A stretch of DNA of 64,000 bases from NCBI GenBank assembly GCA_963585895.1, contig OY757904.1:158171076-158235075 (forward strand), given 5' to 3'. The stretch is from Sepioteuthis lessoniana (lineage: Eukaryota; Mollusca; Cephalopoda; Myopsida; Loliginidae). Positions 56,317 through 64,000 of this stretch are shown here, in pieces (position 1 is the stretch's first letter; every line of letters begins with the position of its first letter). The notes below the pieces were generated by a model that was given only the letters and a program-made list of their open reading frames with translations, was not told where the DNA came from and did no database searches. The translations under genes and the position numbers were made by a program.

Positions 56317-56960
56317 GACTTAAGGGGCATTATTGTGCAAAAATACATTTTGAAACTGTGAGCCTGGGACTTGTACCATTCAAAAAAAGTTTTTTTTAAA
56401 TCACAATAGTTAGCACTGTTCAGCTTAATTGCTTCATTGACTTTGAATGGTCCAATAATGGTTTGGTTGACAATTCTAGCCCATATCATCACAGTTACCT
56501 CTCCATTGCCTTCTCTTAGCCAAAGGCATGTCAGAATTGGATAAAATCTATCCTTTGGCCCATCCAGCAAGTCCATCAAAAGTCACTCAAGATTTGTCTG
56601 TGAAAATTACTTAAAAGTTTATGTACTTCTTGGCTCAATTTTGATGGTTTAGAATATTTGCTTTAGTGAGTGAAGGTTACCTCTAAGACATTTTTTTAAA
56701 GATCCTAATTCATAAAGTATCCTACACCTTTTTCCCTTCTTGACTCCCTCAATTCCAGCCTTTTCAAAGATCTGAGAGGTGTTAAAAAGTCGTTGTTTCA
56801 CAATAAGTTGCTTTAATTCATGTTCATCGCAAGGAGTTTGTTGAATAGTTGAGTTTGGTAGTTTATCAAAGTAGGCACTCAGTTGTGTAACAAACTGAGT
56901 TAGATCTGAAGTGTGATCTGCTTGAATTCTGAAAAAGGAGAGTTATTTATGGCACATTGG
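56317..56960 (-). pseudogene. Tc1/mariner-superfamily transposase fossil
   Basis: Minus strand. Upstream part: TQFVTQLSAYFDKLPNSTI and DEHELKQLIVKQRLFNTSQI (about 56790-56930). Middle: DRFYPILTCLWLREGNGEVT and MIWARIVNQTIIGPFKVNEA (56430-56560). It ends at KMYFCTIMPL, a shifted form of the FAQDNAP motif with the second catalytic Asp lost by a two-base deletion. The C-terminal third is missing where the RTE copy begins. Differs from the Tc1-like element at 10.8-12.0 kb. Confidence 0.75.
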
Positions 56961-57376
56961 AATATTCTATTGTGTGCATGTGGGCAAGTCTGTTCTCTTG
57001 ATGGTGATTGGTCACTGGCCCAGGATTGGACATATTAGTGTATATATACCGGCTTGTTGAGTAGTAGCATGGGGTCTGTATTGATTTACAGCCTGTGTTT
57101 TTGAACACTTCTTTAAGTGAGCAAAAGTTTTCATTTTTGTGGTTGAGTATTGAGTTCCTGCCACCTTTTTTTGCCTGGCAACTGGATGCTAGTTGCTCCC
57201 CTTTTCCTGCATACTAGGTCCAGTTGTCAAAACTGATCATTGTGATAGCTGGCTGTGAATGTTTATTTATTTCTAAAAAGAAATAAACAACTTCACGGCT
57301 TTCTCAGTTTTTCATAACCCCATCTTGATTAGCCATTTTTTCTTACCTAGTTAGTTCGGCCTGACCACAGTAAACT
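56961..57376 (+). other. Presumed leader of the Tx1/L1-type LINE
   Basis: Non-coding. Contains 'ctggcaactggatgctagtt' near 57175, similar to 'ctgccaactggacactagtt' near 59365 at the other end of the element. Confidence 0.4.
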
Positions 57377-58888
57377 ATGCTCCTCACCTGGTTGCCTCCT
57401 GCAACCATGGAGGAATCATCCCCAAAGTGTTCCCAAAAACCTTTTGGACTCTCTACGGTACCTCTTGAATCTTGGATCTGCTCGCTGGTCATCATCGACA
57501 TCAAAACCAGGAGATTGGCAGGGTTTAAGAAGGACATCTTTGGGGAGCTCCTTCACACAGCAGGCATCCCAGAACAGTACTTTTGCAATTGGAGTTTAGC
57601 AATATGGGATGTGCTGCTGCCAATGAAGAAACAAGCGACTAAGTTGGTGGAGAGATGCATTACGACGAAGTTCTTCCAGCTGCAGTTAGAATACTTAGGA
57701 ATGTGCAGGATCAGTGTGACAGTCTGTAACGTCCCAGTAAACCTTACAGGAGAGGTTGCTGAGGACACACCGAGAGCTCTGAAACCAAGCATACCAGTGC
57801 CCAAAGAAACTGCCCCAACATCTTCACTGGTGACCAAAAATAAAACCTCAACGCCTCCTTCACCAGTCATCCAAAAGACCTCTTCATCACCACTTCCACA
57901 AGCAATGCACAAAACTCCCCCACCAGCACTAAAGGACATCGCACCCCCAGACCTAAAAAGACTCAGACCTCCAAAGAAGTCCCCATGGATATAACCCAGA
58001 ATTTAAAAAGAAGAAGGGGCAGTGAAGAAGGCAATGCCAAAAAAATTCTGCTCCTCTAGAGCGAAAACTACTCCAAACACTCAGCCCCAACAGCAAGCCC
58101 AGCAAGAAGAATCCCAACAACCCCCACTCAAGAAGAATTGCAACAATACCTCCTTTAAGAACAAACCCACAGCTCCCCATCCAACAAGAAACCCAACCAC
58201 AAACCCATCAAATTAGCCTTCCTCACACCTCACATGTGCCTTTTCCTTCACTCACTCTCTCTTCTCTCACTCCATTGGAACTGTTTCATCACTCTCAAGC
58301 AGTAACTCAGACACAGTCGGAGGACAGACTACTACACAACCCATCTACAGAGAAGAACTTTGACAACTGGCATAGAAGTAAATCGGTTTTGTTGGTAGAA
58401 AACAAAGTCTTAATTCAGGCAGCAGTAGCTCTGTGTTCTACAGACCTGGAGGCCATCTTGGATTTCCAGCTCCGAAAGGTACTCAAGCCACTGCTTGATT
58501 TAGAAAAAGTCAATAAAAAGAAAGTTTCTAACCCTTTCAATTTTAGGAGTGCACTCATGGAGACCACCTTTGTTCTTTTGGCTAACAGCTGAACTCAGAG
58601 TGTATGTATGGAAATTCCTGAGAAAGGCTAGCCAAATTGATGCAGGCATAAGGCTGGCAGAATTGAAGCACTCCTGCTTGAAAAAAATGTTGTAATACTG
58701 TGCAGAATAGGTCCTGATTTATGTTTACTCTTCATTTTACAGATCCCTAAAGGTAAGGTACCCCATGGATGTTGGAGGAGTGTCCAGGGATGGCTGAGTA
58801 ATAACTAAACTTGGCACCGGCTCCCTGAGGCAAGCCATTGGCACTCTCACTCCTGAGGATTTCTGGACCATCATCAACACTGAATAGG
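57377..58888 (+). pseudogene. Tx1/L1-type LINE ORF1 remnant
   Basis: Opens with a 205-residue frame (57377-57994). Its middle (MCRISVTVCNVPVNLTGEV) matches an ORF1 domain that normally continues into an RNA-binding fold and zinc knuckles. Here the protein switches at once to a Pro/Ser/Lys-rich low-complexity tail (PPSPVIQKTSSSPLPQAMHK). After shifts a conserved C-terminal part follows: RKVLKPLLDLEKVNKKKVSN at about 58463-58523, and GVSRDG with LRQAIGTLTPEDFWTIINTE ending at 58888. The zinc knuckles are deleted. The clade call is from recall of similar elements. Confidence 0.65.
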
Positions 58889-58901
58889 TAAGTGGGTCAG
58901 A

Positions 58902-59255
58902 ATGACTTTAAATCTTGCCAGTTTGAACATGAGGGGACTGAGGGATCAAAGCGAGTGTGCACACTTACTTGGTGAACTTTTGAAACTCTTTATATATGTT
59001 GCTGCAGTGCAGGAGACTCACTTCCCTTCCGTAGAGTACAGTCAGGTGCTGGAGGGAAACTTTGTGGTCTTTTCAGCATTCGGCAGCTGCTGCAGTGCTG
59101 GAGTCTCTCTGCTAATTGGATGCAGCCTTAATGCGATTGTCAATCTCATCTTTGCAGATGATAGGGACCGGCTAGTTGTAACTGATGTTGCCGTTAAAAG
59201 CTTCAAGTTCCAGGTGGTCGCAGTTTATGTGCCTAATAGCGTTGGGGAGAGATAG
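58902..59255 (+). pseudogene. Tx1/L1-type LINE ORF2 endonuclease, truncated
   Basis: 117 residues starting 14 bases after ORF1: MTLNLASLNMRGLRDQSECA and VAAVQETHFPSVEYSQVLEG, with the catalytic Glu of QETH, then FSAFGSCCSAGVSLLIGCSL and VVAVYVPN. This is the N-terminal half of an apurinic-type endonuclease. The DWN and DH motifs and the whole reverse transcriptase are missing. The frame stops at SVGER and passes directly to a 3'-UTR-like sequence, so a large internal deletion is likely. Confidence 0.85.
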
Positions 59256-59425
59256 TCTTTTCCCAATTGTTGGGGCTTCATTTTCCCCTAAAATTGTTTA
59301 AATGTATCATTTTTCAATTTAGGAAATAAACTGTATTGAGGTACAGCCCATTTTATTTTTGTCTGCCAACTGGACACTAGTTGGACATCACTGGGCTGGT
59401 AAGTATTATTATTATTATTGGTCTT
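59256..59425 (+). repeat. Presumed 3' end of the Tx1/L1-type LINE
   Basis: 'ggaaataaactgtattgagg' (possible polyadenylation signal) and a (TAT)n tail at about 59405-59420. The assignment follows from position and the tail. Confidence 0.4.
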
Positions 59426-59896
59426 GTTATTCTACACATTAACGGTGACTTCTACAGAATTAAATTCTTAAAGCTTTTTCCTTGCCACAAGTTGTCAAAT
59501 TAGTTATATTTTCAACATAGTCTTCTTTATCATTTGATGAACTCTGTAAAGCTCCTTTGATACCTCCAAAGTGGAGATTCCTTCATTCAATAACTTTGTT
59601 ATTTTCTCTTTTTCAGCAGTTGTTAGATCTTTCCCTTTACTCATGTTCAACATATATTATGGACAAAAACAAAAATAATTCTAATCAAATTACAGCAGTC
59701 ATATGCTAACATTAGTTTAATCTATATACTAACTTCAGTCACTTTTCATAAATTCTAAATATCTCAAAAACTAACCATGATAAATGGCAGAAAATTTACA
59801 AAGATATTTTCCTAAGGATGGAAATGAACAAGTTTAAATATTGGTTCAGAACTCTTTGAATTATTGAGATTTATTTGATTTGCATAATAACTTCCA
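59426..59896. other. Unassigned AT-rich spacer
   Basis: No recognisable feature. Confidence 0.4.
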
Positions 59897-59898
59897 GC

Positions 59899-60791
59899 AG
59901 GCTGGTGCATATGATAAGTTTCCAGACTTTTTTCATATGGGCATTTAAAATTGTCATAGACTCTTGAAAATTCACTGTTATTGCTATACATCTTATGACC
60001 AATTTTTATGATTTCAGGTTCAAATGAACAGCTACAGCAGCAATTTGAATACACCCTACTAAAACCTGATTGTCACCACTGGTGAATTTCAAAAGTGCAA
60101 TCTGGACATGAGGAAGAACAATATGCAATAAAATTCTGTTTTAAACTTGGAAAAAATGCCACAGAAGCGTATGGAATGCTTCATACTGCTTTTCGACCAT
60201 CTTGCATGAATCGAGCATGAGTTTTTGAGTGGCAAAAGAGATTCAAGGAAGGCAGGGAGTATGTGAGGAATGCTGAGAGGTGTGGGAGGAGTAAGGAAGT
60301 CAATACACCAGAGTTGATTGGCCAAACGGTTAGGGTTAGGGTTACTATGTTGAGGTTTTAAGGGAGTTCAGGAAGAGATTCTGTCGGAAGAGGCCAGCAC
60401 TCTTCAAATCAGGTCAGAGGCTTTTCCACAAGGACAATACACCAGTCCACAACTCCATCCTTGTCACAGACTATTTGACCAAGATGGGCATCAAGACAGT
60501 TCCTCACCGTCCCTATAGTCCAGACCTTGCTCCCTGTGACTTTTGGTTATTCCCTAAGCTCAGAGGCTGTCGTTATGAGACAATTGAGGAGATGAGAGAG
60601 GCTGTGACAAAGGTCATTGACACGCTCGCACAAGAGGACTTCGATGGGGCCTTCCAGAAGTTGTTGGAACGGTACAAGTGCATTGCAGCCGGAGGAGATT
60701 ATTTCGAAGGGGACTAGAGTTTCATGTGTGTACTATCAATAAAAGTGCCATATGAAAAAAGTCTGGAAACTTATCATATGCACCTCGTATA
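59899..60791 (+). mobile_element. Deleted mariner transposon, copy 3 (best preserved)
   Basis: Inverted termini of about 40 bases with few mismatches: 'ggtgcatatgataagtttcc' against 'ggaaacttatcatatgcacc'. Inside: an N-terminal HTH part (about 60150-60330), the shared junction 'ggttagggttagggttac' (60327-60345), then the catalytic end. From 60475 it reads TKMGIKTVPHRPYSPDLAPC and DFWLFPKLRGCRYETIEEMR, ending in CIAAGGDYFEGD and a stop. Third Asp present, second changed (the QDNAP motif reads KDNTP), first segment deleted. At about 890 bases it is non-autonomous. Confidence 0.92.
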
Positions 60792-60852
60792 TATGAAAAT
60801 ATACAAGTATGTAAAAGCAACATCTTCAGAGGATGATCTTATTTATAGTTTG

Positions 60853-60920
60853 AATTATTTGCCAATGTAAAACATTACGGTTTTTAAGTTTGAAAATATT
60901 AAATCTTCATCAGGGTGTCT
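60853..60920 (-). ncRNA. Hammerhead-like motif at the 3' side of a Penelope-like element
   Basis: Minus strand: 'ccctgatgaagatttaatat', then 'ttaaaaaccgtaatgttt'. CTGATGA is at 60908-60914. The helix strands ('gatttaa' with 'ttaaaaacc') could close a loop, and 'cgtaa' stands where 'cgaaa' is expected. The motif lies about 0.7 kb downstream of the GIY-YIG remnant on the same strand. A closely similar block is at 17058-17125. Probably inactive. Confidence 0.45.
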
Positions 60921-61540
60921 AAATTGTTAAATGAAATGCAAAAATGAGAAATGTTTAAACATTCTATTTCTGTTAGTGGTATTCTGTTTCAAATCTACGT
61001 GATGTAGTAATTTACAAAGTGTTTTGCTAAGATGTGGCACAAGGCCGAAAAATCTATGTGATGTAATTAGTGTTCAAAAATTTATTTTAAAAATATAATG
61101 TTTCCTTTAAAAAATTCACATCATATCAATCTATCTATGTTCATATTTTGTTCATATCTGTTTCAAACATTCCATAACACATTCCCACAATAAAATGACC
61201 TTGTGTCAAATCCAGCCTGGCAGAAGGTTAGATGAATACCAAACCTTTGATAACATATCTACCTCAATCAATCTCAATCTGCTTCTTTTTATCTCTCAGT
61301 CTGTTTGATCTGTTTATCAATTTATCTAAGTTATAATGATGAAGCTAAATTATTTTAAAAAGGGGACTTTGTCACTTTTTAGCATTAATTTGACTAAAAG
61401 AGATAAATTGAAAAAGCCAGGTTTCTGTTTGATAGTATTATGGTTTGAAATGATGCTAAATTCAACAATTTTCTGGCATTTTTTACCATTTATATAAATT
61501 AATATTTTGGAATCTTTGAAATTAAAGTTTAATTAGTTTC
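60921..61540. other. AT-rich stretch between GIY-YIG remnant and terminal motif
   Basis: Presumably the decayed 3' part of the Penelope-like element. No readable protein. Confidence 0.4.
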
Positions 61541-61549
61541 TAAATCATC

Positions 61550-62425
61550 TCTTACCAAACCATTATTTATATTTCATTTCTTTCAAATTCCTTGTAAGTT
61601 CATAAATTCATTTTTGAAGATTATGGGATATTTCACCCACATATACAATCCAGACATTGTGTATAGTCTAAACTCCAGTCTTGGATTTAATGTGGGTATT
61701 GTTACTTTTAATATTAATTAAATTCTTATTTATCTTTGAAAAGTTAGTGACAGTTTTGATTCCAAGGTTGTTTAAGTTTTTTCAATGATCATGAGGGTTG
61801 AATTGCTGGGTAAAATAATATTTCTATGTAAGAAATCATTATTGGAAAAATCATTGTTAAGAATTTTTGGAAAACATTTATGTTTGTGAATTTTGAGAGA
61901 TTATATTTTAGCATGCTGTATAAAAGACTTACAATATTGAAATTGAGTGAAGGAATTTTCTTCATAGTGAAATTCATCATTTAAAAATTTGAGGGTGCAA
62001 ATCCTCCAAAGAGCTAAAAAGGGTAAAAATCAATGATTATTCCATTTTTTAATTTGGTGTTATGAAGAGAGTAAGAATGTGTATGATAAATTTTTATTAG
62101 TGGATTTGGGTGAAACTTTAAAATCTAGTTTGTTGTAATCATTATCAAGAAAGATAAGGTGGTGTTAATTTCTATTTCATAAGTAAAATCTATTGTCGGT
62201 TTAATATTGTTTAATCTACCAAGAATTTTGTAAATTCATTATTATGTGGATATATAAGTAATATATCATCTATATAATAGTAATAGTTAGAATCTTTGGG
62301 TATTATAAAGTTAATGGGACCAGATTCAAAAGATTCAAAGAAAAGGCATGAAAGGACTCTACTTAGAGGCAAACACATGAGTAAACTAAGTTTTTGTTTA
62401 TAATATATGTACACATACTCTTATA
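61550..62425 (-). pseudogene. Penelope-like element with RT and GIY-YIG remnants, fourth family
   Basis: Minus strand. The RT part reads YYKQKLSLLMCLPLSRVLSC and then YYYYIDDILLIYP, with a preserved catalytic YIDD (62266-62277). After a shift come NNIKPTIDFTYEIEIN (about 62165-62210) and TTLSFL. The connector is ALWRICTLKFLNDEFHYEEN (about 61940-62015). The endonuclease remnant reads GV-stop-TIHNVWIVYVGEISHN (about 61620-61675), recognisable as the GIY...YVGE core, then LQK-IYELTRNLKEMKY. It is 5'-truncated in RT. This is the only copy in the window where both domains can be seen. Confidence 0.82.
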
Positions 62426-64000
62426 TATATATATATCTGTTATATTTAGCGTATGGTAGCAAGGAAAAGACAAACAGAGGTTGAAAGTTTTAAACAATTA
62501 TATTAACAAAAAGGAAAAACAAGGCGATAAAGCAAAGAATCAACTGTACAAATTTGTAGCGTACAATATCAAGTGAAAGGGTGAAATGTGGTGTGTGTGT
62601 GAAGCCAGAGTTCATGGACAGCCACGTATGTTATAAGTTAAAAAACTCACTTGGTGGGTATGGTGGTATAAGGGTGGTAAGGGTATCAGATGATCTTGGT
62701 GGTAGTAGCAGTCGTGGACAGAGTGGCATTGTAGCTAGGTCAGAAGTTGTTCACAGTAGGTGGTGTATCAAAAATCTGTCAGAGTTCAGATGAGTTCTTA
62801 TGGCCATAGCGTGTTCTTCCCTTCATCTCTCGTAGGCCAGTCTGACGCCTTTGAAGATTTCGCTGCTTAAGTAGTTACCCTTTGGATCAAGTTGGTTCTG
62901 GGAATTTTTTTAGGGGGAAAGATTTATGATTGGCTGAAAAAGGGTATTTTGTTAATGTGAATTAATTTCTTGCATTCTCACCCGGAAGCTCTGCGCGGAG
63001 CCTCTTGCGCAAGGACACATTTTATTTATTGTTTTGGCAGCAGCCGTTAGGCGAACATCTAGTCGAATGCTACTTTAGCGATAAGAATATTTGTTATTAC
63101 TTTTGGGCGAAGAAATGTATTCTTACGCGTGTGTGTTATTCCCTCGCTAATTGTTGTTGTTAATAAAGGACGAGGAGAGAGAAATACGAAGTTGAAATGT
63201 TTTTATGATAGTTTTTATTGGCAGCATGGAATAAAGAGTTTGCATTTATGCTGCAAGTCTCGTAGTAAGGAAAGAAGTAAGTGAATGATTTGAAGTTATG
63301 AAAGAGTTGAGATAGCAACGCGTGTCGTTGAACATGCGAGGGAGGTATGTTCGCCGTATGTAGCGAAAGTCATGCTTGCCGTTTGAGGAAATAAACGTTG
63401 AAGTCACCGTGAGTTTGTGTTTCTGGTTATTCGGGGAGAAGCGTGAATGTCTCCAGAAAATGTTGCCCAGAGGTGAAGTAGGTGTCGGAGCGGGATTCGG
63501 CATCGCAGTCGACATAGCCAATTTTGGGGGTGATGTAAAGTTGTTCCTGTGTGTGGCGTATTGAATTTATCTAATCCATATTCAACTGGGAAACCTTGGT
63601 CTAAGAGAAATAGATGCAAGGGATCCATAAATTAGATAGCTTCCCTCATTGTGTCCATGCTGCTGCTGCTGCTATTGAAGAGCAGCCAGTGAGACATCTG
63701 CACAGAACCAAGTTGTTCTGCCAAAGAGAGTGTTTGACGGTTTTTCCCAATTACTGCTGCCCAGAAAGGTGGTTCGGATTGAATAAGATTGAATACGATA
63801 AGTCATCCTGATTGGGTGAAATTATGCGTCGAATTAGATTACGCGCCAAACAAAAATTCGAAAATTCCTTCTGCTACACTACCCTTCTCCAGCCATGTGT
63901 ATGTTTTTGAATGAAATCGTAAATCGAGAGAGATCTGAATCCTGCTATATAACAAAGATCCCCCAGATCTCATCCTGATTCACAATGTGTATGTATTGGT
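62426..64000. other. Unassigned, GC-richer and CpG-containing end region
   Basis: From about 62600 onward the sequence is less AT-rich, with 'gaagctctgcgcggagcctc' near 62987 and 'aataaaggacgaggagag' near 63162. Open frames of 62-91 codons occur on both strands without recognised domains. It could be an LTR region or host 5' sequence; nothing decides this. Confidence 0.35.

Overview
The window looks like repeat-dense, AT-rich animal nuclear DNA with no host gene that I can support. Nearly every recognisable protein signal belongs to a transposable element. I see no operons, ribosome-binding sites, rRNA, authentic tRNA genes or CRISPR array. The mix of RTE-type LINEs with (GAT)n tails, several kinds of Penelope-like elements, tRNA-derived SINEs, mariner/Tc1 fossils, a CsRn1-like LTR and long AT-type microsatellites suggests an invertebrate, most likely a lophotrochozoan such as a mollusc (an octopus or squid would fit). 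That assignment is inference from element content.

Layout. 0.7-1.4 kb: three tRNA-derived SINEs (called family A here). 2.1-2.5 kb: an old RTE 3' end. 5.2-8.2 kb: SINEs, a deleted mariner and a fragment of another LINE. 10.3-12.0 kb: two SINEs and a decayed Tc1-like transposon. 12.05-15.3 kb: an apparently complete RTE retrotransposon on the minus strand with an uninterrupted 1009-residue endonuclease/reverse transcriptase. 15.5-16.35 kb: an almost perfect 0.8 kb palindrome. 18.2-24.1 kb: copies of a minisatellite-bearing composite repeat, invaded by two RTE pieces (one with a 5' inversion) and a solo-LTR-like block. 24.3-25.6 kb: a mariner/Tc1 fossil and a direct-plus-inverted repeat. 26-29.4 kb: more composite repeats and SINEs. 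29.85-36.8 kb: a microsatellite island and three further RTE copies. 36.9-42.3 kb: two unrelated Penelope-like elements, an LTR with a tRNA-Trp-type primer site, and two inverted composite repeats. 43.5-46.2 kb: a Ty3/gypsy fossil with all domains in order. 47.3-50 kb: microsatellites with a second mariner copy. 52.7-62.4 kb: a third Penelope-like fragment, an RTE copy abutting a Tc1 fossil, a Tx1/L1-type LINE, a third mariner copy and a fourth Penelope-like element with a GIY-YIG remnant. The last 1.5 kb is GC-richer and unassigned.

How the parts relate. The SINEs encode nothing and must have moved with LINE machinery. Mariner copies lacking the first catalytic Asp must have been moved by a complete relative elsewhere. 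Only the 12-15 kb RTE retains a full-length reading frame. The most distinctive signals are a composite repeat that shares two blocks with SINE family B but carries an expandable ~50 bp minisatellite, three mariner copies sharing one deletion junction that contains TTAGGG-like repeats, the 0.8 kb palindrome, and hammerhead-ribozyme-like motifs near Penelope-like elements. I did not find a clearly new gene system.
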